From assembly GCA_016181565.1 (NCBI GenBank), contig JACOZA010000064.1, positions 1 to 19,145 on the forward strand: a stretch of DNA of 19,145 nucleotides, read 5' to 3'. The position numbers and the translations under genes are program-made. The notes below the pieces were generated by a model, which made no database searches, was not told where the DNA came from, and worked only from the letters and a program-made list of their open reading frames with translations. This DNA is from Candidatus Sungiibacteriota bacterium. GTDB taxonomy: Bacteria; Patescibacteriota; Minisyncoccia; Sungbacterales; JACQCQ01. Positions 1 to 5,765 of this stretch are shown here, in pieces (the first letter of the stretch is position 1; each line of letters starts with the position of its first letter).

Positions 1-143
1 ACATCGGCACCTATCGCGGCAGCCGTCACATGAAAGGACTTCCGGTTCATGGCCAGCGCACCAAGACTAATTCCCGAACGCGCCGAGGGAATGTTCGCAA
101 AACGATGGGGTCCGGCAGAAAGCCGGCGGCAAGCCCGACCTAG
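1..143 (+). CDS. rpsM: 30S ribosomal protein S13, C-terminal part
   Basis: Reading from base 3 gives IGTYRGSRHMKGLPVHGQ followed by RTKTNSRTRRG and a Lys/Arg-rich tail ending at the TAG at 141-143. The GLPVHGQRTKTNxRTRRG stretch is the signature C-terminus of S13, which sits in the head of the small subunit and touches the P-site tRNA and the inter-subunit bridge to L5. The start lies outside the window. The next genes, rpsK, rpsD, rpoA and rplQ, follow in the usual order of the bacterial alpha operon, which supports the call. Confidence 0.93.
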   Translation, partial: IGTYRGSRHMKGLPVHGQRTKTNSRTRRGNVRKTMGSGRKPAASPT

Positions 144-190
144 AAGTAAGCCACTAGCGACTAGCTACTAGTAGCTACACGAAAAGATTT
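144..190. repeat. CTAG-rich spacer with 16-bp palindrome (162-177)
   Basis: The short rpsM-rpsK spacer is made almost entirely of TAG/CTAG words. It contains the perfect 16-base palindrome TAGCTACTAGTAGCTA at 162-177, preceded by CCACTAGCGACTAG at 151-164. No Shine-Dalgarno site is seen before the rpsK ATG at 191. The same words recur in the spacer before rnc (11793-11845). The palindrome could form a short hairpin in the operon mRNA; its function is unknown. Confidence 0.6.
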
Positions 191-649
191 ATGGGAAAGA
201 AGCGTATTGCGAAAAAAGAAGGAGAGGAAGTCTTGAAAGAGCGTGAAGCGCTCGAAGAGAAGGTTTCCAAGATGAAGCAAACCGGCACCGTGGGGGGCCG
301 GCATGTGGTGCGTGGTGTGGCGCACGTGCAAGCAACATACAACAATACCATGATTTCAATCACAGATGATCGGGGGAACGTTCTTGCCTGGTCGTCTTCC
401 GGGGCGCTGGGTTTCAGGGGAGCAAAGAAAGCGACGCCTTTCGCCGCGGCCCGGGTAGCGGAGACGGTGGTGGAAAAAGTGCGAAAGGCCGGGCTTGAAG
501 ATGTCGCAGTCTTGGTAAAAGGCATCGGCTCGGGACGGGATTCGGCCATCCGGGCCCTGGCGAATCACGGATTGAATATTATGATGATTAAGGATATCAC
601 GCCGGTGCCGCATAACGGCCCAAGACCTAAGAAGGTGAGGAGAGTTTAA
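191..649 (+). CDS. rpsK: 30S ribosomal protein S11
   Basis: The 152-residue product contains the S11 core: VRGVAHVQATYNNTMISITD at about residues 40-59, GFRGAKKATPFAAARVAE in the middle, and the diagnostic C-terminus GLNIMMIKDITPVPHNGPRP followed by KKVRRV. S11 binds 16S rRNA on the platform of the small subunit beside the mRNA exit. Bacterial S11 is usually near 129 residues; this one carries about 25 extra N-terminal residues, highly charged and probably helical (KKEGEEVLKEREALEEKVSK). The start is the first ATG after the CTAG-rich spacer and has no clear Shine-Dalgarno site. It lies between rpsM and rpsD in a ribosomal operon. Confidence 0.97.
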   Translation: MGKKRIAKKEGEEVLKEREALEEKVSKMKQTGTVGGRHVVRGVAHVQATYNNTMISITDDRGNVLAWSSSGALGFRGAKKATPFAAARVAETVVEKVRKAGLEDVAVLVKGIGSGRDSAIRALANHGLNIMMIKDITPVPHNGPRPKKVRRV

Positions 650-752
650 TTAGAAACAGGAGATATGAGACAAGAAATAAGGAAAATTATGATTAGCGCC
701 TCAAAAAAGCAGAAGTCAACCTGCCCCTTGTTCCTTGTTGCTTATCACTAAT
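650..752. other. rpsK-rpsD spacer, low complexity, no gene
   Basis: These 103 bases separate two genes that are usually tightly packed. The first half is purine-rich (AGACAAGAAATAAGGA near 668-683) and the second half is pyrimidine-rich (CCTTGTTCCTTGTTGC near 726-741), so the halves are roughly complementary. I see no Shine-Dalgarno site before the rpsD ATG, and no gene. It resembles the spacers at 2783-2894 and 11151-11243 in style. Confidence 0.4.
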
Positions 753-1376
753 ATGCGCATTCAAGCCAAGTGTAAAATCTGCCGCAGATACGGAGAGAGA
801 ATGTTCATGAAGGGGGAACGCTGTCTTGGCGCAAAATGCGGGGCGATTCGCCGCGGCACGCCGCCGGGTATGCACGGTAAAAGGCGCCGGAGGCCCCCCT
901 CCGAGTATGGGACGGAAATGCGCGAAAAACAGAAGGTACGCTACAGCTACGGCCTGACCGATCGCGCCCTGCGAAAGATTTTTACTGAAGCATCAGGGAT
1001 GTCCGGTAAAACTTCAGAGGCGCTGGTGCAGCTTCTGGAGCGGCGTTTGGATAATGTGGTGTTTCGTGCCGGATTTGCGGTCTCCCGCAGCGTGGCCCGT
1101 CATCTTGTCTCGCATGGGCATATTCTTGTCAATGGCAAGCGGGTCACCATTCCTTCGTATCGCGTGAAGACCGGTGAAGTCATTTCCATCCATCGGGCGC
1201 TGCTCGATTCCCCGCTGCTGGCCGATCTCGGAAACCGACTGAAAAGATACGAACCACCTGCCTGGCTTGACCTTGCCAAGGAAGAGCGAAAAGTTTCTGT
1301 GCGTAATCTGCCGAAAGAGGACGAGCTGCGCTCGGAGCGGAATTTGCGTTTAGTTGTCGAGTATTATTCAAAGTAA
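753..1376 (+). CDS. rpsD: 30S ribosomal protein S4, zinc-binding form
   Basis: The 207-residue product begins MRIQAKCKICRRYGER, and residues C7, C10, C24 and C29 form the Cys4 cluster of zinc-binding S4 proteins, followed by the family motif PPGMHGKRRRRPPSEYG. The S4 RNA-binding domain (LERRLDNVVFRAGFAVSRSV and HGHILVNGKRVTIPSY, about residues 92-140) is clear, and the protein ends LRLVVEYYSK. S4 nucleates 16S rRNA folding and helps form the mRNA entry channel. The frame is open upstream to a TTG at 735, but the ATG at 753 gives the family-typical N-terminus and is preferred. No Shine-Dalgarno site is visible. Confidence 0.97.
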   Translation: MRIQAKCKICRRYGERMFMKGERCLGAKCGAIRRGTPPGMHGKRRRRPPSEYGTEMREKQKVRYSYGLTDRALRKIFTEASGMSGKTSEALVQLLERRLDNVVFRAGFAVSRSVARHLVSHGHILVNGKRVTIPSYRVKTGEVISIHRALLDSPLLADLGNRLKRYEPPAWLDLAKEERKVSVRNLPKEDELRSERNLRLVVEYYSK

Positions 1377-1464
1377 TCAAATTATTTATTAACCGATATA
1401 CGTTCTCATTTAAACGTCGCGGACCGCCACAAAACGTTTGCGCGCGAAAAATGAGGGCGAAAGT

Positions 1465-2409
1465 ATGATTTCAGCAGCTTCAGAGCCAAAGGTGATTCTC
1501 GAGCGCGAGAACCAGGGCGTCTATGAGATCGAGGGCCTCTATCCGGGGTACGGGCTTACGATCGGCAATAGCCTCCGACGGGTGCTCCTTTCCTCCCTGG
1601 AGGGGGCAGCCGTTACCTCGGTCAAGATCGCGGGCATCGGGCACGAGTTCGGAACGATTGACGGTGTCTTAGAGGATGTCGTGGAAATAATTTTAAATTT
1701 GAAGAAGCTTCGTTTCCGCATTCACGGACAGGGCCCTTACACCGCGACACTTTCAGTGAAAGGCGAGCGCGAGGTAAAAGCCAAGGACTTGCAAAGCCCC
1801 TCGCAGCTTGAAGTTGTCTCCCCCGATTTGCATATCGCAACGATTACTAACAAGCGAACAACGCTCGAAGTAGAATTGGAAGTTTCGCGCGGACTTGGAT
1901 ACCAGCCGGTTGAACAGCGCTCCAAGGAGAAAGTTGAGATCGGCGTGATTGCGCTGGATGCGGCATTTTCTCCGGTCAGGCATGTCAACTACGAAGTGGA
2001 GAATATGCGGGTGGGGGACCGTACCGACTATAATCGCTTGCGTCTCCATATCACGACGGATGGGAGTATTTCTCCCCGCGAAGCGTTGGTGGCCGCGATT
2101 GATACCGTGGTCGACCAGTTCAAGGCTATCCGGCCGAGAGAGACGAAGCCCGAGATTGTGCGAGGCGAAGAAGCGCCCGAAGAGGAAATGCCCAAAGCCA
2201 AGGCAGTTGTTCCGGCGAAGGTAAAAATTGCCGATGCCGGCCTTTCGGCGCGCACCACCAGCGCGCTGGTTGAGAGCGGCATCAAAACCGTGGGAGCTCT
2301 CACAAAGAAAAAAGAAGAGAAACTCCGCGGTCTTGAAGGGCTCGGGGAAAAAGGCGTCGAAGAAATTAAAGAATATCTGGCGAGTGTCGGGTTATCCCTG
2401 AAGGAGTAG
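1465..2409 (+). CDS. rpoA: DNA-directed RNA polymerase subunit alpha
   Basis: The 314-residue product is RNA polymerase alpha. The N-terminal dimerisation and insert domains span about residues 1-225, with GLTIGNSLRRVLLSSLEGAA and NYEVENMRVGDRTDYNRL as family landmarks. A Glu/Pro/Lys-rich linker follows, then a helix-hairpin-helix C-terminal domain ending GEKGVEEIKEYLASVGLSL. The start is the ATG at 1465, preceded by GAGGG at 1453-1457; the frame is open to a TTG at 1438 but that lacks family support. In the CTD the arginine matching E. coli R265 is kept (LSARTTSAL), but the positions matching N268 and S299 read Ser and Gly. UP-element contact may therefore differ. rplQ follows after 4 bases. 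Confidence 0.97.
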   Translation: MISAASEPKVILERENQGVYEIEGLYPGYGLTIGNSLRRVLLSSLEGAAVTSVKIAGIGHEFGTIDGVLEDVVEIILNLKKLRFRIHGQGPYTATLSVKGEREVKAKDLQSPSQLEVVSPDLHIATITNKRTTLEVELEVSRGLGYQPVEQRSKEKVEIGVIALDAAFSPVRHVNYEVENMRVGDRTDYNRLRLHITTDGSISPREALVAAIDTVVDQFKAIRPRETKPEIVRGEEAPEEEMPKAKAVVPAKVKIADAGLSARTTSALVESGIKTVGALTKKKEEKLRGLEGLGEKGVEEIKEYLASVGLSLKE

Positions 2410-2413
2410 AGGC

Positions 2414-2782
2414 ATGCAGCACAAGAGACGTGGACGAAAATTTGGCAGAACGCGCGACCAGAGGAAAGCTTTTATCAAAAGCCTGATTTCGGCTTTGGTC
2501 CTGAAAAAGCGCATACAGACAACCGAGGCGCGCGCCAAAGAAATCCGTCCCAAGGTAGAGCGCTTGGTTACTAAAGCCAAGGCCGTCTCACGGGGAGAGA
2601 CGAAACGCGCGCTTCACAACCGCCGCGAAATTATGGCCTCGACTTCGCCGAAGATTGCCAAAATTTTGATAGATGATATTGCGCCGAAATATCATGACCG
2701 CCACGGCGGCTACACGCGCATTATGAAAACTGGCGTGCGAAGGTCTGATGGAGCCAGATTGGCGATTATAGAGTTCGTATAG
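2414..2782 (+). CDS. rplQ: 50S ribosomal protein L17
   Basis: The 122-residue product starts MQHKRRGRKFGRTRDQRKAF, the L17 N-terminal signature, continues with LITSALVLKKRIQTTEARAKE-like helices, and ends GGYTRIMKTGVRRSDGA followed by a short strand (IIEFV). L17 lies near the polypeptide exit tunnel of the large subunit. It begins four bases after the rpoA stop, so the two are very likely co-transcribed and translationally coupled. Length matches the short bacterial form. Confidence 0.97.
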   Translation: MQHKRRGRKFGRTRDQRKAFIKSLISALVLKKRIQTTEARAKEIRPKVERLVTKAKAVSRGETKRALHNRREIMASTSPKIAKILIDDIAPKYHDRHGGYTRIMKTGVRRSDGARLAIIEFV

Positions 2783-2894
2783 TTTTTAGTTGAGGGTTGA
2801 TAGTTCTAGTTATCAGTTGATAGTTATAGTTACTGGAAACTTAGACCAAAAACTAAGAACCAAAACCAAAAACTAACTAACCAAGAACTGATTT
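2783..2894. other. rplQ-rplM spacer with self-complementary halves
   Basis: The first half is built from AGTT/TAGTT words (GATAGTTCTAGTTATCAG near 2799-2816) and the second half from AACTAA/CCAAAA words (CCAAAAACTAAGAACC near 2846-2861). The halves are therefore imperfectly complementary and could fold into one long weak hairpin. No gene, promoter or Shine-Dalgarno site is recognised in it. Confidence 0.4.
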
Positions 2895-3251
2895 ATGATG
2901 GAACTTCGCATTGACGCATCGGGAAAAATCTTGGGGCGCCTGGCAACGGAAGTGGCAAAGTTGCTGATGGGAAAAAGCAGCGCGGCCTTTGATTATTCCA
3001 AGCCCGGGGAGATGCGAGTGGTCGTTACCCATACCGATAAAATCCGCGTGACCGGCAAAAAGCCGTGGCAGAAACTCTACCGCCATCACACCGGATTCCA
3101 CGGCGGCTTGAAGGAGACACGATACGTTGATCTTTTCGCTAAGGATTCGCGGCAGGTTTTAGAAAAAGCCGTGGCCGGCATGCTGCCTAAAAATCGGCTG
3201 CGCGTGGTTCGGATGAAACATTTAGTTATGCATCGCGGGGAGGATAAATAG
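2895..3251 (+). CDS. rplM: 50S ribosomal protein L13
   Basis: The 118-residue product contains the L13 landmarks IDASGKILGRLATEVAKLL, DKIRVTGKKPWQKLYRHHTG, GGLKETR and AVAGMLPKNRLRVVRMKHL. L13 is an early-assembling 23S rRNA-binding protein. Bacterial L13 is usually around 140 residues. This one lacks the usual N-terminal lead before the ID.AGK motif and most of the C-terminal tail, a reduction that fits a small-genome lineage. Two ATGs lie in tandem (2895 and 2898); either could start. rpsI follows after 9 bases, the usual rplM-rpsI pair. Confidence 0.95.
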   Translation: MMELRIDASGKILGRLATEVAKLLMGKSSAAFDYSKPGEMRVVVTHTDKIRVTGKKPWQKLYRHHTGFHGGLKETRYVDLFAKDSRQVLEKAVAGMLPKNRLRVVRMKHLVMHRGEDK

Positions 3252-3260
3252 GATAAAAAA

Positions 3261-3830
3261 ATGGCTGTAAAGAAAAAAGGAGAAAAAAAGAAAGCGGCGG
3301 GCAAGGCCGCCATAGCGAAAAAGGCGGCAAAGCCAGTTGAAGAAGTCAAAGAGGCGCCAATGGTCGCTCCCGCTATTGAGCCCGAGGTTTTCGAAACAAA
3401 AGAAGTCTCGGGCGAATTTGCATTCGATATTCCCAAGACCGATCGCTATTTTGAGTCCGTGGGGCGCCGGAAGACGGCTGTGGCGCGCGTGCGTCTCTAT
3501 ACCAAAGGCGAGATGACGACCGTCGTGAATGATCGGCCGTATCAAACCTATTTTCCAACCATGGAGCTTCAGCGGATTGTGGAAGATCCCTTGAAGAAAA
3601 TGAAATCAGAAGGGCGATTCCGCATCTCCATTAAAGTTGCCGGCGGCGGCGTGCATGCTCAAGCTGAAGCTGCGCGGCTCGGCATCTCGCGCGCTTTGAC
3701 AGTCTTCAATCCCGAATTTCGCAAGCGGTTGAAACGCGCCGGATTCTTGACGCGCGACGCCCGGGCCGTGGAGCGCAAAAAGTTTGGCCTCAAAAAAGCC
3801 AGGCGCGCCCCGCAGTGGGCAAAGAGATAA
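3261..3830 (+). CDS. rpsI: 30S ribosomal protein S9 with N-terminal extension
   Basis: From about residue 60 onward the 189-residue product is a standard S9: RYFESVGRRKTAVARVRLY, then GGGVHAQAEAARLGISRAL, and the C-terminus VERKKFGLKKARRAPQWAKR whose tail reaches P-site tRNA. The first 55 or so residues are an extra Lys/Ala-rich then acidic segment (KKKGEKKKAAGKAAIAKKAA, then PVEEVKEAP) of low complexity and probably disordered. Typical S9 is about 130 residues. It is the last gene of the ribosomal cluster here; no convincing terminator directly follows it. Confidence 0.96.
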   Translation: MAVKKKGEKKKAAGKAAIAKKAAKPVEEVKEAPMVAPAIEPEVFETKEVSGEFAFDIPKTDRYFESVGRRKTAVARVRLYTKGEMTTVVNDRPYQTYFPTMELQRIVEDPLKKMKSEGRFRISIKVAGGGVHAQAEAARLGISRALTVFNPEFRKRLKRAGFLTRDARAVERKKFGLKKARRAPQWAKR

Positions 3831-3950
3831 ACAAGCACTCTGGTAGCAGAAGTACTAAGTGACCACCCCGGCCATTTCCTCCAAAATGCATAGGAATGGA
3901 TTTGGGGGTTTTGCCCTTTAGCTAATCACAGTTTCTACCTATTCCCAGGG
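3831..3950. other. Left flank of islet, nothing recognised
   Basis: These 120 bases hold no plausible gene. There is a weak inverted pair (CCAAA near 3881 and TTTGG near 3901) but no clear terminator for the ribosomal operon. The stretch lies between the core operon and the small-RNA promoter and may contain the left edge of an insertion; I cannot place a junction or direct repeat. Confidence 0.35.
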
Positions 3951-3979
3951 TTGACCCAGGTTTCCCAATTTGTTATAGT
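3951..3979 (+). promoter_or_regulatory. Strong sigma-70-type promoter for small RNA
   Basis: TTGACC at 3951-3956 and TATAGT at 3974-3979 are separated by exactly 17 bases, and TG at 3971-3972 adds an extended -10 element. Counting seven bases on predicts a start near G3986, which is also the first base of the long stem of the RNA downstream. No open reading frame with a ribosome-binding site follows. Confidence 0.75.
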
Positions 3980-3985
3980 CCACTT

Positions 3986-4092
3986 GCTCCTTAAGACTGC
4001 CTGTGAAGGCGACGTACTAACCGAGCGATTTCCTGGACTACAGGAGCAGTCTTTAGGGGCAACAAAAAGCCACCACTTGGTGGCTTTTTGTT
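3986..4092 (+). ncRNA. Putative structured small RNA, about 107 nt, family unknown
   Basis: A consensus promoter (3951-3979) and a 14-bp terminator hairpin (4061-4092) delimit a short unit with no credible coding sequence. The predicted first base G3986 opens a 15-position stem, 3986-4000 pairing with 4046-4060, containing one U-U mismatch (3992/4054) and one G-U pair (3988/4058). Above it CTGT 4001-4004 can pair with ACAG 4040-4043, leaving GA bulged. The inner 35 bases (4005-4039) are largely open, with only short possible helices such as AGG 4007-4009 with CCT 4032-4034. The closed stem and open centre recall 6S RNA in outline, but it is much shorter, and I see no SRP, tmRNA or RNase P signature. 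It sits convergent to a GHKL ATPase gene. Confidence 0.6.
4061..4092. terminator. Bidirectional intrinsic terminator
   Basis: Bases 4061-4074 (AACAAAAAGCCACC) pair perfectly with 4079-4092 (GGTGGCTTTTTGTT) around the loop ACTT. The A-tract on one side and T-tract on the other let it stop transcription in both directions: the small RNA on the plus strand and the GHKL gene (stop at 4105) on the minus strand. Confidence 0.85.
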
Positions 4093-4104
4093 TTGATCAG
4101 CACT

Positions 4105-5616
4105 CTAAGCTACCGGATAATAGGATTTATTTTTCTTTTTCTCTAATGATTCCTTAACCGAAGAAAAGTTACTGCAGCAGAAAGCGTACATTTCATCAAA
4201 GTCCTCGAGGTACTCATCAATAGTCAATTTTTCATCTATATCGGGTTTTGAAAGCTGCAGGACGGCTGTTTCAATCAGATACAATAAATGACCCCTAGCG
4301 GCTTTGAACCCAGGGAAAATATTGTTGATTACAAGCAATTTTCTCCCACCGTTGTCTTCTATTTTGCTTCTCACTGTTTCATCCATGGGACGTATCGTCC
4401 AATCCATAAACTCTTTGAGCCTTCGCCGTTTCCCAACGGAGTCTTTCGGAGGCGGCGTGCGAGGTATTTGTTTTCTTCTGCTGGATGAGGGTGGAATGTA
4501 TTCTAGCTTCACTTCTCTCTCTTCTTTTGGTTTCTGTCCTTCGCTCAACAGATTGATGGTCCCAGCCCCTTCAAGTTTTTTCTTCATGAGTTTCATAAGC
4601 TCATTGAAAATTTCCTTTGCCTTTTTTACTCTCTCTTTCTCTTCATCAGTTGGCTCTTCAAGCTCTCTTCCAAGGAGTTCGTCAATATGAGGCTGAAGTA
4701 TCGTAAACAGTTGTTGTTCAACTTCTTTCCACTCGCCCGAGTCTCTATCAAAATCAGTCTTATTTGTAGTTGCGGGGATGTGGTCTAGATGAACCTCCCC
4801 GAATAGAAAATTGAGCGACTGCTTATAGTGCGCGTCTGGCTGCCCGAAGAACTCTTTATCCGAGATAAGGCGACCAAGCTTATAGCATCTCATCCCACCC
4901 TTGATGCCACTTCTTGTAGTTAAACGCCCAATCCATCCACGCACCTGTTGGTGATATTCATTCCCCTTCTTGACCGGGAAATAAAACTTTTGAATTTTGA
5001 AATCTTCATCTAGGGGGAAGTTTTCTATACGTACAGCCGAGCCGTTGTGTTTTATTTCAACCCCACCGCTTTCGAAAAGTGGTCTGTATACAGTCGCCAT
5101 GAGTGCCTTTAGCTCATTCTCATTAATACTTCTTCTTAAACCTTGAACTTGAACTTCGACGTAACCGTTGCGATCATCGGTCTTCATCTTAATTACTGAA
5201 TAGCTCTTCAATTCATAGTTATGTAAGTTGTCGTCCTCCATTAAGTAGTAGACATTTTTGCCCATCGGAGAAGCCTTAATTTTCATTGAGGTGCCAAGAT
5301 AGCCCATGGCTGACTTTCCACCTTGCGAATATGCTCCCAAATCATAGGGGCTTCTGGGTTTGATTTTGCCCCATTGAAGAAACGCTCTAAGTTCGTCCAC
5401 ACCCATGCCTAATCCTCCATAGTTAGTAATGGTTAATGTCCTAGGCGTGGTTAGAATGCTAATTATCAACTTTTTTTTTGGAATCCTATTGCTAACAGCA
5501 TTGTCGGCCAATTCAAGGAAGGCATCTGACCACTTTCTAAAATTCGAATAGAGGGAATGTTTCAAGCCTCCCTCAAATGATTCCTTAAGTATGAGACTCT
5601 TCAGCACCTTCGGCAT
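4105..5616 (-). CDS. GHKL/MORC-like ATPase protein, function unknown
   Basis: The 503-residue product has an N-terminal Hsp90/MORC-type ATP-binding fold. Motif I is ELADNA (35-40, E35 and N39), a glycine motif is NYGGLGMG (65-72), and motif III is GAYSQGGKSAMGYLG (94-108). The usual D-x-G-x-G aspartate of motif II reads Tyr or Asn here, so nucleotide binding may be altered. A transducer-like middle follows, then a Lys/Glu-rich helical stretch (about 315-350), a Pro/Arg-rich linker, and an unrecognised C-terminal domain. GHKL proteins of this type occur in stress, restriction and phage-defence settings, but no partner enzyme lies beside it. The gene is visibly AT-richer than its neighbours (24 G/C in bases 4201-4260), suggesting transfer. 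It shares a terminator with the small RNA. Confidence 0.75.
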   Translation of the reverse strand: MPKVLKSLILKESFEGGLKHSLYSNFRKWSDAFLELADNAVSNRIPKKKLIISILTTPRTLTITNYGGLGMGVDELRAFLQWGKIKPRSPYDLGAYSQGGKSAMGYLGTSMKIKASPMGKNVYYLMEDDNLHNYELKSYSVIKMKTDDRNGYVEVQVQGLRRSINENELKALMATVYRPLFESGGVEIKHNGSAVRIENFPLDEDFKIQKFYFPVKKGNEYHQQVRGWIGRLTTRSGIKGGMRCYKLGRLISDKEFFGQPDAHYKQSLNFLFGEVHLDHIPATTNKTDFDRDSGEWKEVEQQLFTILQPHIDELLGRELEEPTDEEKERVKKAKEIFNELMKLMKKKLEGAGTINLLSEGQKPKEEREVKLEYIPPSSSRRKQIPRTPPPKDSVGKRRRLKEFMDWTIRPMDETVRSKIEDNGGRKLLVINNIFPGFKAARGHLLYLIETAVLQLSKPDIDEKLTIDEYLEDFDEMYAFCCSNFSSVKESLEKKKNKSYYPVA

Positions 5617-5623
5617 TGTCAGT

Positions 5624-5669
5624 ACTTTACTACTTCTGAATAGAAAGTAAAGTGTTCACTCGCTGTGAA
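5624..5669. promoter_or_regulatory. Two inverted repeats in GHKL gene upstream region
   Basis: Directly upstream of the minus-strand GHKL start (5616) lie an 8-bp inverted repeat, ACTTTACT 5624-5631 with AGTAAAGT 5646-5653, and a 5-bp one, TTCAC 5655-5659 with GTGAA 5665-5669. They could be operator sites or mRNA leader hairpins. No good -35/-10 pair is evident. From 5670 to 5765 I see no gene and no other signal. Confidence 0.4.
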
Positions 5670-5765
5670 TGAAAACTTATATTAATGAAAGAGTCCCTGG
5701 AATGCTGAGGTTCCGTCTTCAATGTTTGCTCGGCATGATCGCGTATATATAGGGCAGGCGCTTTT

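Noticed and set aside
735..752. TTG start six codons upstream for rpsD
   Set aside because: It adds residues not found in S4; the ATG at 753 gives the family N-terminus.
1438..1464. TTG start nine codons upstream for rpoA
   Set aside because: The ATG at 1465 has GAGGG upstream and matches the usual length.
3951..4157. 68-residue plus-strand reading frame over the small RNA
   Set aside because: It runs through the promoter, stem and terminator, starts before the predicted transcription start, and has no ribosome-binding site.
4288..4690. Plus-strand frames of 66 and 128 residues inside the GHKL gene
   Set aside because: They are shadows of the minus-strand gene, with Ser/Phe-rich low-complexity products and no family features.
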